Below are positions 16,924 to 25,609 of a DNA stretch of 64,000 nt, piece after piece. The position numbers and the translations under genes are program-made. The first letter of the stretch is position 1; each line of letters begins with the position of its first letter. Below the pieces are notes generated by a model. The model searched no databases. It had not been told where the DNA came from and saw only the letters and a list, made by a program, of their open reading frames with translations. Origin of the DNA: Microvirga roseola (GTDB lineage Bacteria > Pseudomonadota > Alphaproteobacteria > Rhizobiales > Beijerinckiaceae); the NCBI RefSeq assembly GCF_020866965.1, contig NZ_JAJATX010000010.1, forward strand, positions 51,418 through 115,417, written 5' to 3'.

Positions 16924-17648
16924 CGCTTGCGCTCCGTCATGTCGGAAAGAAGGGCTTTGGCGTGTGTGCTGTTCGAGGCGAGCCGCGTGAGCCCCTCGAC
17001 GCCGCTGGTCGCATAGACGGCGGCGGCGCGCAGGAGTTCGGAAAGGGTCTGGGGTGCGCCCGCATCGAAGCGGGCATAGGCTCCGCCGGTGAGCCGGGCG
17101 ATCTCCTTGAAAGCGCGGGCGGCGTCCGGATCATGCCCCTCGTGGAACATGAAGGCCTTGACGCCGAGCAGGCCGAGTTCGCCCGCGACCGCGCAGAGGT
17201 CGTCGATGGGCTCCTCCATGGCGTCGCCTACATAGACCAGGACCTTGAGCGGCTCCTTGCCGGCCTCGGTCCGGACGTGGCGGAGCACGCGCCCGATCTG
17301 CGTCTGGCCGCCCCGGCAGCCGATCTTGGTCATGAGGTCCGTCAGGGAGCGAGGATCAGCGACCCAGCGGGAGGAGCGGCACTCGTTGAAGCCGCGGAAA
17401 TACACGAGCTGGACCGAAAGACCGCCAGTCTGGCCCGCGGCCGCGAACATCTCGCCCTGGACGCGGCAGGCGACATCCCAGGTGGGCTGCCGGCTCATGG
17501 TGGCGTCGAGCGCGAAGACGAGACGCGGGCGGGGCGCGCCGTTCTCCAGCGGGCCGAGGCGCTTCGCCTCCTGCAGGAACGAGTCGATCATCGAGCCCGG
17601 ACTGCCGGTGTCGGCGGATGGCTTTGTGAGATCCTTCTTGTCGGTCAT
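16920..17648 (-). CDS. VWA-domain protein
   Basis: A 242-residue cytoplasmic protein made mostly of a von Willebrand factor A fold. The first metal-site motif reads FALDATMSRQP, i.e. DxTxS instead of the usual DxSxS, followed later by RGGQTQIGRVLRH (the conserved Thr of the metal site) and VYVGDAMEE (the Asp strand). So a metal-ion-dependent adhesion site is probably formed. No signal peptide or membrane segment is present. Coupling with a J-domain protein suggests a role in protein quality control or complex assembly, which is inference only. Confidence 0.8.
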   Translation of the reverse strand: MTDKKDLTKPSADTGSPGSMIDSFLQEAKRLGPLENGAPRPRLVFALDATMSRQPTWDVACRVQGEMFAAAGQTGGLSVQLVYFRGFNECRSSRWVADPRSLTDLMTKIGCRGGQTQIGRVLRHVRTEAGKEPLKVLVYVGDAMEEPIDDLCAVAGELGLLGVKAFMFHEGHDPDAARAFKEIARLTGGAYARFDAGAPQTLSELLRAAAVYATSGVEGLTRLASNSTHAKALLSDMTERKR

Positions 17649-17722
17649 CGTCCCTCCCTCGGCCTATCATGTGGGAAGGAAGGGGGGGCTTGTAAATCCG
17701 TGGCGGGAGGCCGCGCGCTCGA

Positions 17723-18439
17723 TCATTGAGGCATGAAGACCTCGGGATGCGCGCTGGAAAAGCGCTCCAGCTCATCCATGACCGCATCGAGATGGGCCTC
17801 CATGGCCCGCCGGGCGGCCTCGGGATCATGGGCCTCGATCACCCGGACAAGGACCCGGTGCTCGGCGAACGTCACCGCGTGGCGGCGCGGGGACGAGAGG
17901 AGGCGGCGGACCCGGTCGATATTGGCCCGGGAGGCTTCTATGACGGCGGCAACCCGGGGCATCTCCAGGCTGTCCACAAGGATCGCATGGAAGACTAGAT
18001 CGAGGGTGTAGAACCCCGCCCGGTCGCCTCGCGCGACGGCCTCCTCCTGGGCCTGCAGGTTCTCCTGGAGGGCGGCCAGAGCCGAGGAGGGCAGGCGCCG
18101 GGCAGCGGCTTCGGCCACCATGGCCTCGAGCGCCCGGCGGATCAGCATGGATTCCTGAATCTCGGACCGGCGGATGCGGGCGGCACGGGTGCCGCGCTGC
18201 GGCAGGACCTCGACGAGTCCCTCCGCCGCCAGCCGCGTGAGGGCTTCGGATACGGGAAAGCGCGAGACGCCGAGTCTCTCGCAGACGAGCCCTTTGTCGA
18301 TGAATTCGCCCGGGGCGAAGTCCAGCGCCACGATGGCGGATCTCAGCGTGCGCTCCACCTGCTCGGTCGTGTTTCCGCGGGGGCCCCGGTCCAAAAGAGC
18401 CAGGAAACCGTAATTTTTTTTCTTGTCGATCACCTGCAT
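17723..18439 (-). CDS. GntR-family transcriptional regulator (FCD subfamily)
   Basis: A 238-residue regulator with an N-terminal winged helix-turn-helix (about residues 25-85; GLVCERLGVSRFPVSEALTRL and the wing LVEVLPQRGTRAARI) and a C-terminal all-helical FCD ligand domain that usually binds a sugar acid or dicarboxylate through metal-held histidines. It is divergent from dctPQM and the enzymes after it, which it probably represses. A perfect 12-bp palindrome lies four bases upstream of the annotated ATG, so the mRNA is either nearly leaderless or translation starts slightly downstream, for example at the GTG at 18433. Confidence 0.88.
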   Translation of the reverse strand: MQVIDKKKNYGFLALLDRGPRGNTTEQVERTLRSAIVALDFAPGEFIDKGLVCERLGVSRFPVSEALTRLAAEGLVEVLPQRGTRAARIRRSEIQESMLIRRALEAMVAEAAARRLPSSALAALQENLQAQEEAVARGDRAGFYTLDLVFHAILVDSLEMPRVAAVIEASRANIDRVRRLLSSPRRHAVTFAEHRVLVRVIEAHDPEAARRAMEAHLDAVMDELERFSSAHPEVFMPQ

Positions 18440-18443
18440 CGTA

Positions 18444-18455
18444 CTAACATGTTAG
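18444..18455. promoter_or_regulatory. Candidate GntR operator (palindrome CTAACATGTTAG)
   Basis: A perfect 12-bp palindrome between the GntR gene and dctP. FCD-type GntR regulators bind short palindromes of this kind, often in their own promoter. It shares the outer CTAA/TTAG half-sites with the palindrome in front of the GntR gene at 45278-46030. Confidence 0.55.
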
Positions 18456-18564
18456 CTGATCCGACGAGCCGACGCCATCGGCCGATCGGGCTCCGGACGG
18501 GCCAGTCGGGCTCGCCGGTACTCAACAAACGGCCGTAGAGCCGAAGCTTCGGGAGGAAAACTGC

Positions 18565-19560
18565 ATGTCGCATCTGACACGCCGCCTGACACTTGGAATT
18601 CTCGCCACCGCCGCTCTCACGCTGCCCGCGCTGCCAGCCAGCGCCCAGACGAAACTGAAATTCGCCCACGTCTACGAGACCTCCGAGCCCTACCACAAAT
18701 GCGCCCTCTGGGCCGGCGAGGAGTTCAAGAAGCGGACAAACGGCAAATACGAGATCGAGGTCTTCCCTGCCTCGTCGCTCGGCAAGGAAAGCGACATCAA
18801 CGAGGGACTGTCCCTCGGAACGGTGGATATCATCTATACCGGCCAGCTCTTCGCCGGTCGTGCTCATGGTCCGATCGCCATCGGCGGCGCACCCTACATG
18901 TTCCGTGACTTCGACCACTGGAAGGCTTTCCGGAATTCCGATCTCTTCAAGGAACTCGGGCAGGGCTACGAGAAGAAGACCGGGCATCAGGTGGTAGGGC
19001 TCACCTATTACGGCGAGCGCCACGTCACCTCCAACAAGGGCATTACCAAGCCGGAGGACATGAAGGGCCTGAAGATCCGCGTGCCTGACGCGCCGCTCTA
19101 CACCATGTTCCCGAAGGCCGTCGGCGCCAACCCGACCCCCATCGCCTTCGCCGAGGTGTATCTTGCCCTCTCGCAGGGCGTCGTGGATGCACAGGAGAAC
19201 CCGCTCGTCACGATCCAGGCCAAGAAGTTTCACGAGGTTCAGGACAACATCGTCCTCACCGGCCATATCACGGACGCGCTGCTGACCATCGTTTCCGGCG
19301 GCACGATGCAGCGCCTGAACGACGAGGAGAAGAAGGCTCTCACCGAGATCCTGGGGCAGGCTGCGGATCAGTGCACCAACGACATCGTCCAGAAGGAGAA
19401 GGAGCTCGTCGACTGGTTCAAGGGACAGGGTGAGAACGTGGTCGCCGTTGACCGCAAGCCCTTCCGCGAGGCCACCGTGAAGATGCACATGGGTCCCGAC
19501 GCCACCTGGGACAAGGCGACCTACGACCGCCTGCAGGCGATCCAGTCGAGCACGAACTGA
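18565..19560 (+). CDS. dctP: TRAP transporter substrate-binding protein (DctP family)
   Basis: A 331-residue periplasmic receptor with a Sec signal peptide ending near ASAQ (about residue 28). DctP features are clear: KLKFAHVYETSEPYHKCALW at the mature start, and the arginine that clamps a substrate carboxylate in LKIRVPDAPLY, then FAEVYLALSQGVVDAQENPL. The conserved Arg means an organic acid ligand is expected. GGGAGG sits before the ATG. The next genes are the small and large TRAP permeases and two enzymes. Confidence 0.93.
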   Translation: MSHLTRRLTLGILATAALTLPALPASAQTKLKFAHVYETSEPYHKCALWAGEEFKKRTNGKYEIEVFPASSLGKESDINEGLSLGTVDIIYTGQLFAGRAHGPIAIGGAPYMFRDFDHWKAFRNSDLFKELGQGYEKKTGHQVVGLTYYGERHVTSNKGITKPEDMKGLKIRVPDAPLYTMFPKAVGANPTPIAFAEVYLALSQGVVDAQENPLVTIQAKKFHEVQDNIVLTGHITDALLTIVSGGTMQRLNDEEKKALTEILGQAADQCTNDIVQKEKELVDWFKGQGENVVAVDRKPFREATVKMHMGPDATWDKATYDRLQAIQSSTN

Positions 19561-19573
19561 TCCTGCTCTCCCT

Positions 19574-19601
19574 CCCTCTCCCCGTTCTCGCGGGGGGAGG
19601 G
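19574..19601 (+). terminator. GC-rich hairpin between dctP and dctQ
   Basis: Arms 19574-19583 and 19592-19601 pair over ten positions (one G-T) around an 8-base loop. The sequence resembles the CTCTCCCC...GGGGAGAG palindromic repeats scattered in Hyphomicrobiales genomes. It may limit read-through into the permease genes or protect the dctP message. Confidence 0.45.
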
Positions 19602-19664
19602 GCTTCGCCTTCTGGTGTCTCCTTTCCCGCCCAAGGCTGGGAAGAACCGTGGATTCTGCCGAAC

Positions 19665-20264
19665 ATGCAAACCGAGGCTTCAAGGGCTCCAGTCTCCAGG
19701 GAGCGGGCTTTGCCTGCCGATACCCCCCGGGACGAAACGGACGATCTGTTCCAGCAATGGCAGGAGGAGGAATCGCATGTGGATCTGTCCGACCTGCGCT
19801 GGTCCGATGCGCTGGTCTTCGTGATCTTCTGGGCCCTGTTCGGCGTGGTCTTCCTGCAGTTCTGGACCCGCTACGTCCTCAACGACTCCCTCGGCTGGAC
19901 GGAGGAGATCGCCCGCTATCTCCTGATCCTTGTGACGTTCGTCGGCTCGATCACGGCCATGCGTAAGGGATCGCATATCGCGGTCGAGGCGCTCCTCGTG
20001 TTCCTTCCGCGAAAGGGGCGGCACTGGGTTCTCGTCGCAGTGGATGGCCTCGTCGCGCTCTTCTGCGGCGCCATGGCCTGGTATGCCTATCAGCTCGGGG
20101 CGCTCGCTCCCGGCTACATGGTGTCCATCGATATCCCCAAAGGATATGTCTACTGGATCGTCTCGGCGGCCCTGGCCGGCATCACCGTTCATGCCGCGAT
20201 CCGTTTCGTGCGGCGGCTTCGCGGCCGCGAGGCGGATGCGCCTCACGGCCTCGCCCTCGATTGA
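19665..20264 (+). CDS. dctQ: TRAP transporter small permease (DctQ family)
   Basis: The small membrane subunit with four predicted spans, starting with WSDALVFVIFWALFGVVFLQFWTRYVL and including the family segment LGWTEEIARYLLILVTFVGS. With the ATG at 19665 it has a charged leader of about 38 residues; an in-frame GTG at 19779, eight bases after AGGAGGAGG, would give a protein of 161 residues, nearer the usual DctQ length. Which start is used is open. Confidence 0.88.
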   Translation: MQTEASRAPVSRERALPADTPRDETDDLFQQWQEEESHVDLSDLRWSDALVFVIFWALFGVVFLQFWTRYVLNDSLGWTEEIARYLLILVTFVGSITAMRKGSHIAVEALLVFLPRKGRHWVLVAVDGLVALFCGAMAWYAYQLGALAPGYMVSIDIPKGYVYWIVSAALAGITVHAAIRFVRRLRGREADAPHGLALD

Positions 20265-20277
20265 GTCGGAGTGCTCC

Positions 20278-21633
20278 ATGCTTGTCGCTACGATGATAGT
20301 TGCACTCCTGGTGATGATCGTGATCGGCGTTCCGATTGCGGTCGCCCTGGCGGGCTCGTCGCTTCTCTTCCTCGTCGTCGGCAATCTGACCGGCGAGACG
20401 ACCACGCCCGTCATCACGGTCATCCACCGGATGGTGAACGGGGTGGATTCCTTCCCGCTCCTGGCGGTCCCGTTCTTTATCATGGCCGGCAACCTGATGA
20501 ATTCCGCCGGCATCACGAAGCAGATCTATGACTTTGCCGTCGCTGCGGTGGGCTGGCTGAAAGGCGGCCTCGGCCACGTGAATGTCGCAGGCTCCGTGAT
20601 CTTCGCCGGCATGTCCGGGACGGCGGTAGCCGATGCAGGCGGCATCGGTACGATCGAGATCAAGGCCATGCGCGATCACGGCTACGACACGCGGTTCGCG
20701 GTCGGGCTCACAGCCGCATCCTCGACCATCGGGCCGATCATCCCGCCGTCTCTTCCCCTCGTCATCTACGGCGTCGTAGCGAATGCCTCGATCAATGCTC
20801 TCTTCGTGGCGGGCATCGTCCCCGGCCTGATCATGGCGCTGTTCACCTCGGGCATGGTGGTGATCTATGCCTATCGCTATGGAATCGGCCGGGATGCCAA
20901 TTTCCAGCTTGGTCGGCTCGGTCGCTCGTTCCTCAATGCCTTTCTGCCGCTCCTGACGCCCGCCATCATCATCGGCGGCATGAGCTTCGGCCTCTTCACG
21001 CCGACAGAGGCGGCGGTTTTCGCCTGCGGCTATGCACTCCTGCTCTCGGTCGTGATCCACAGGGCGTTCAACCTGGTGCTTGCCGCGCGGGGGGAGAAAC
21101 ATCGCTATTCCGTCCTCAGCCTGCGCCAGTTCGTGCGTGTCACGATGGATACCATCGAAACTACGGCGGTGGTCCTCTTTATCGTGGCGGGCGCTTCGAT
21201 CTTCGGCTGGGTGCTCACCACTACACGCACTACTGACGCCCTGGGCGAGTGGATTATCGCCTATGCGGCCGATCCCATCACCTTCCTGATCCTGGTCAAC
21301 GTCTTCCTTCTGGCGGTCGGCTGCTTCATGGAAACCATCGCGGCGATCACGATCCTGACGCCGGTCCTGCTGCCGGTCGCCATGAAGCTCGGCATCGATC
21401 CGGTCCATTTCGGGATCATCATGGTGCTGAACCTCATGATCGGGCTGCTCACCCCTCCTGTCGGCATGGTTCTCTACGTGCTGGCGCGGGTCGCCAGGAT
21501 CTCGTTCGAGGACAGCATGAAAGCCTGCGCCCCCTGGCTGCTGCCGCTCATTGCGGTTCTCCTCGTCATTACCTTCGTTCCGCAAACCGTTCTCTGGCTA
21601 CCGGACCTCCTCCGGCAACTCGGCTATCTCTAG
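20278..21633 (+). CDS. dctM: TRAP transporter large permease (DctM family)
   Basis: The sodium-coupled transport subunit, 451 residues with about twelve spans. Motifs are those of DctM: SFPLLAVPFFIMAGNLMNSAGI, SVIFAGMSGTAVADAGGIG, IGPIIPPSLPLVIYG and NLMIGLLTPPVGMVLYV. The ATG at 20278 has a GGAGT site and lies 14 bases after dctQ. Confidence 0.95.
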   Translation: MLVATMIVALLVMIVIGVPIAVALAGSSLLFLVVGNLTGETTTPVITVIHRMVNGVDSFPLLAVPFFIMAGNLMNSAGITKQIYDFAVAAVGWLKGGLGHVNVAGSVIFAGMSGTAVADAGGIGTIEIKAMRDHGYDTRFAVGLTAASSTIGPIIPPSLPLVIYGVVANASINALFVAGIVPGLIMALFTSGMVVIYAYRYGIGRDANFQLGRLGRSFLNAFLPLLTPAIIIGGMSFGLFTPTEAAVFACGYALLLSVVIHRAFNLVLAARGEKHRYSVLSLRQFVRVTMDTIETTAVVLFIVAGASIFGWVLTTTRTTDALGEWIIAYAADPITFLILVNVFLLAVGCFMETIAAITILTPVLLPVAMKLGIDPVHFGIIMVLNLMIGLLTPPVGMVLYVLARVARISFEDSMKACAPWLLPLIAVLLVITFVPQTVLWLPDLLRQLGYL

Positions 21634-21645
21634 AAGATTGCACCC

Positions 21646-23163
21646 ATGACCACGCCCCGCACCATCCGCCTGTCCGCAGAGGACAATGTCGCCATCGCTA
21701 TCGATCTGGTGAACCAAGGGGATTCCGCTTCCGGCCTGACCGCCCGGGAGCGCATTCTGCGTGGGCATAAGATGGCCGTCGAGCCGATCCGCGAAGGGGA
21801 ACCGATCCGCAAGTTCGGCCAGATCATCGGCTTTGCGAAGACTCATATCGCGCCGGGAGAATGGGTGCACGAGCACAATGTCGGCCTGCACGACTTTGAA
21901 AGGGATTATGCGTTCTGCTCCGATGCCCGCGACGACGACCTGCTGCCCCCGGAAGCCCGCGCTACCTTCCAGGGTTACAGGCGCGCCTCCGGACGGACCG
22001 GGACCCGCAACTACATCGGCATTCTGACCTCGGTGAACTGTTCGGCCTCCGTCGCCAGGTTTGCGGCCGCCGAGGTGGAGCGCTCAGGATTGCTGCGCGA
22101 GTACCCCGGCATCGACGGCGTCGTCGCCATCGTCCACGGCACCGGTTGCGGGCACGCAGCCTATGGTGAGGGATTCGACATCCTGCGTCGCACCCAGTGG
22201 GGCTATGCCAGCCATCCGAACTTCGCCGGCGTCATCATGGTCGGGCTCGGCTGCGAGGTGTTTCAGATCGGCCGGATGAAGCAGGAATACGGGCTTACCG
22301 AAACGGACACCTTCCGCACCCTCACGATCCAGGAGACCGGTGGCACGCGCCGCACGGTTGCGGCCATCGTCGATGCGGTACGGACCATGCTGCCGCTCGT
22401 GGCCGCGGCCCAGCGCGAAACGCGGCCTGCCTCTGAACTGGTGCTCGCCCTGCAATGCGGCGGATCTGACGGTTATTCGGCCCTCACCGCCAATCCGGCG
22501 CTGGGGGTGGCCTCCGATCTCCTTGTCCGGCACGGTGGCACGTCGATTCTGTCGGAGACGCCCGAGATCTACGGAGCCGAGCACCTGCTCACCCGGCGGG
22601 CCGCAACGCGTGAAGTCGGCGAGAAGCTCGTCTCCCGCATCCGCTGGTGGGAGGAGTACACCGCCCGCAACGGCGGCGAGATGAACAACAATCCGTCTCC
22701 CGGCAACAAGGCAGGCGGACTCACTACCATCCTCGAAAAGTCGCTGGGCGCTGCAGCCAAAGGCGGACGCTCGACGCTGCGTGCGGTCTACGAGTATGCA
22801 GAACTCGTGCGTGAGCATGGCTTCGTTTACATGGACACCCCTGGCTACGACCCGGTCGCGGCAACGGGCCAAATGGCGGGCGGGGCGAACCTGATCGCCT
22901 TCACCACAGGACGCGGATCCGCCTTCGGGGCGAAGCCCGTGCCTTCCTTAAAGCTTGCGACAAATTCCGATATCTACCGCCGCATGATGGACGATATGGA
23001 TATCAATTGCGGCGACATTCTCGACGGCATCCCGCTCGAGCAGAAGGGCGCGGAAATCTTCGACACGCTCCTGCGGGTCGCCTCGGGCGAGCACACGAAA
23101 TCCGAGGACCTGGGCTACGGAGACCTCGAATTTGTGCCCTGGCAGGTCGGCGCGGTAATGTGA
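21646..23163 (+). CDS. Altronate dehydratase-family enzyme (UxaA/GarD superfamily)
   Basis: A 505-residue protein with an N-terminal SAF domain (about 1-95; the AVEPIREGEPIRKFGQIIG stretch) joined to the large UxaA catalytic domain (GYRRASGRTGTRNYIGILTSVNCSASVA, GTGCGHAAYGEG, LVLALQCGGSDGYSALTANPA). Members are iron-dependent dehydratases of sugar acids such as altronate and galactarate, or lyases of sulfolactate (SuyAB is the split version). The neighbours here are a TRAP transporter and a D-amino-acid-type lyase and not uronate enzymes, so I do not name it uxaA. The substrate is probably a hydroxy-acid brought in by DctPQM. Confidence 0.82.
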   Translation: MTTPRTIRLSAEDNVAIAIDLVNQGDSASGLTARERILRGHKMAVEPIREGEPIRKFGQIIGFAKTHIAPGEWVHEHNVGLHDFERDYAFCSDARDDDLLPPEARATFQGYRRASGRTGTRNYIGILTSVNCSASVARFAAAEVERSGLLREYPGIDGVVAIVHGTGCGHAAYGEGFDILRRTQWGYASHPNFAGVIMVGLGCEVFQIGRMKQEYGLTETDTFRTLTIQETGGTRRTVAAIVDAVRTMLPLVAAAQRETRPASELVLALQCGGSDGYSALTANPALGVASDLLVRHGGTSILSETPEIYGAEHLLTRRAATREVGEKLVSRIRWWEEYTARNGGEMNNNPSPGNKAGGLTTILEKSLGAAAKGGRSTLRAVYEYAELVREHGFVYMDTPGYDPVAATGQMAGGANLIAFTTGRGSAFGAKPVPSLKLATNSDIYRRMMDDMDINCGDILDGIPLEQKGAEIFDTLLRVASGEHTKSEDLGYGDLEFVPWQVGAVM

Positions 23164-23203
23164 CGGCGGAATCGCGGGCCGTCGCCGCGTTTAAGGATAG
23201 ATC

Positions 23204-24286
23204 ATGTCGATTGAGAATCTGAAGGCCGAGATTGCCCGGCAGTTCGGCACACCTGCCGTCGTGATCGACCTCGATGTCGTCGAGCGCAATATCGCCCGCC
23301 TGCAGGCGCTCTGCGATGCGGCGGGTGTGGCGAACCGCCCGCATATCAAGACCCACAAGAGCCCGGTGATCGCCGCCATGCAGCGCGATGCCGGAGCGCG
23401 CGGCATCACATGCCAGAAGCTCGGCGAGGCGGAGGTCATGGCCGAGGCCGGTCTCGACGACATCCTGATCTCGTACAACCTGCTCGGGGAGCACAAGATC
23501 GGCCGCCTCGGAGCGCTCCTCTCGAAGGCGAAGGTGACGGTTGCCGCCGACAACCCGACCGTGGTCGAGGGCCTGCCCCGCGCGGCAGAAATCGCCGGGC
23601 GTGATCTCGACGTAGTGGTGGAGTGCGACACTGGCCGCAAGCGCGCAGGCGTTGCGACAGTGGCGCAGGCGGTGGCCCTGGCGAAGGACATCGCGTCGCG
23701 CCCTGGGCTCTCGTTCGCCGGTTTCATGCTCTATCCTCCTGAGAGCGCCATGGCCGAGACACAGGCCTTCCTCAACGAGGCGACGGCGGGCGTGCGGGAG
23801 GCGGGGCTCCAGCCGCGGATCGTCTCTTCGGGTGGAACTCCCAATCTGAACAATCTTGGCAGGATCGATGGCGTCACCGAACACCGAGCGGGGACATATG
23901 TGTTCAACGACCGCATGATGTTGGCCGCCGGCGTCGCAGGCCTCTCCGATTGTGCGCTGACGGTCTATGCCACAGTGGTCAGCCGGGCCGAGGCCGATCG
24001 CGGGATCCTGGATTCGGGCTCAAAGACCCTGACCAGCGATACGGGCGGTCTCGACGGCCATGGCCTTATTGTTGAACATCCTCAGGCCAAGATCGCACGC
24101 TTTGCGGAGGAGCACGGCTTCCTCGATCTTTCCGCCTGCAACGACCGTCCCAAGGTGGGCGATATCGTCCGCGTCATTCCCAATCACGTCTGCGTGGTGG
24201 TCAACATGGTCGACCGCCTCGTGACCGTGCAGGGAGGGGAGATCGTGGGGGAGCTTCCTGTCGCCGCGCGCGGGCGCCTGGTCTGA
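23204..24286 (+). CDS. D-threonine aldolase / D-serine dehydratase family PLP enzyme
   Basis: A 360-residue fold-type III PLP enzyme. The N-terminal alanine-racemase barrel carries the PLP lysine in RPHIKTHKSP (Lys49), and the C-terminal domain ends in PNHVCVVVNM, where His and Cys form the metal site seen in eukaryote-type D-serine dehydratase; D-threonine aldolases have His and Asp there. So either a D-hydroxy-amino-acid aldolase (for example D-3-hydroxyaspartate or D-threonine) or a D-serine dehydratase is possible. It is the last gene of the dctPQM operon, 40 bases after the dehydratase. Confidence 0.85.
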   Translation: MSIENLKAEIARQFGTPAVVIDLDVVERNIARLQALCDAAGVANRPHIKTHKSPVIAAMQRDAGARGITCQKLGEAEVMAEAGLDDILISYNLLGEHKIGRLGALLSKAKVTVAADNPTVVEGLPRAAEIAGRDLDVVVECDTGRKRAGVATVAQAVALAKDIASRPGLSFAGFMLYPPESAMAETQAFLNEATAGVREAGLQPRIVSSGGTPNLNNLGRIDGVTEHRAGTYVFNDRMMLAAGVAGLSDCALTVYATVVSRAEADRGILDSGSKTLTSDTGGLDGHGLIVEHPQAKIARFAEEHGFLDLSACNDRPKVGDIVRVIPNHVCVVVNMVDRLVTVQGGEIVGELPVAARGRLV

Positions 24287-24350
24287 CAGCGAGATTCGAT
24301 GCGGACGGAGAAAAAGGCGCTGATCGGGCGCTGCTCGCCAGATTGTTGGG

Positions 24351-25397
24351 CTACTGCAGCACCCGGCCGATCTCCCGCAGGTTTCTGCCGACCTCTCTGA
24401 GGCCGAATATGAGGGCCTGCACCGGCAACGGGTCTTCGGCTGCGGGTGTATTCTCCCGTGGTTCTGCGAGTGCGGCCGGGGCGGCGAGCTTCTCGACCAT
24501 GCCAATCATCTTATCCAGGTGTTCCATTGTTGGTGCCGGACCCTGCTCCTGAAGGTAGCGGGCTACCTCTCCCAGATAGGCGCATGCCTCCTCCTGAATG
24601 CAGTGAATGGTCGAGTCCATGTCTGCGGACCAAGCTGGATCGATCCGCCGGTCACCCTGGACGACCCGGTCAAGGATGATCAGGGCATGCCACAGGCGCT
24701 CCAGGGCATGGACGAATTCGTGCAGCGGCGGGCGGTTGTTCCTGCCCAGGCGCGCTCTGGAGGCCATGTCGTGAGCCTGCCGCACATTCGCGAGAAAGCG
24801 ACGGTGGATCGCTCCGAGTTCCCGCTCACGCGGGTCCAGGGTCTCGTCCAGCGCAACCTGGAGGAGGTCGGCGCAGTTCTCGAGCGCAGCCTGCGCCGAC
24901 CGGATCGCCTTCTGCCGGGCGGTCTCCGGCCAGACGCCGAAACCGACGATCGTTCCGATCAGGGCGCCAAGCATGATGGCGATGCCGCGGTCGAGTGCGC
25001 CGTCCCAGACGTTGGCGCTGGGCCCGAGAGCAATCGCGACAGCGGCGACGACGCCGAAGCGCAAACCCGGCCAGGAGGCGGCAAGGGCATTCACGACGAG
25101 GGCGGAGGCAGCAAGCCGCAGCGCCGTCGCGAAATCACCGCCGATGAACTGGATCGATGCGAGGCCGATGACCGTTCCGACGGCGGTAGCGCCCACGCGG
25201 CCGCTCGCGGCCGTGAGCGTTCCATCGGTGCTCTGCTGGACAACGAAGAGCGCCGAGATCACGCCCCAGGACATCTCCGCAAGTCCCATCCATTCCATAA
25301 GGAGGTACGTTGCTGCGGCTGAAATCGCGCCCTGCAGCCCAAGCCGGAGAGATTCCCGGAGCGTTCCGGGCTTGAGCTTGATCAGAATGTCTTGCAC
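24351..25397 (-). CDS. FUSC/aromatic-acid-exporter-like membrane protein
   Basis: A 348-residue protein with about six N-terminal membrane segments (residues 15-160) including SLRLGLQGAISAAATYLLMEWMGL and WGVISALFVVQQS, then a cytoplasmic helical region. This is the half-length FUSC/ArAE layout found in putative efflux proteins such as AaeB and YccS relatives; full-length members repeat the unit twice. Substrate unknown. It converges on the DSD-family gene and is not clearly linked to it. Confidence 0.75.
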   Translation of the reverse strand: MQDILIKLKPGTLRESLRLGLQGAISAAATYLLMEWMGLAEMSWGVISALFVVQQSTDGTLTAASGRVGATAVGTVIGLASIQFIGGDFATALRLAASALVVNALAASWPGLRFGVVAAVAIALGPSANVWDGALDRGIAIMLGALIGTIVGFGVWPETARQKAIRSAQAALENCADLLQVALDETLDPRERELGAIHRRFLANVRQAHDMASRARLGRNNRPPLHEFVHALERLWHALIILDRVVQGDRRIDPAWSADMDSTIHCIQEEACAYLGEVARYLQEQGPAPTMEHLDKMIGMVEKLAAPAALAEPRENTPAAEDPLPVQALIFGLREVGRNLREIGRVLQ

Positions 25398-25609
25398 GTC
25401 GATACTCTGTACCGATTCTTGCTGCCGGTCTGATGAACTCGCTGTTCAGAGCCTGGCAATGCCTCAAAGCCTCGCCGGAAGCGGGGCCGCTCCTCAGGAG
25501 CCTGGAATTGATAGGAATTTGGGTCGACTGCAGAGAATTCTGTGCCGATCTAGGGAGAACGGCTCAGATCGGCTAATGTTTCGTAAGCCCCGTCTGGCTC
25601 AGGAGGGGC

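Noticed and set aside
19574..19601. Possible mobile or CRISPR-like repeat unit
   Set aside because: Only one copy was noticed in this window, so it is kept as a single hairpin and not called a repeat family or an array.
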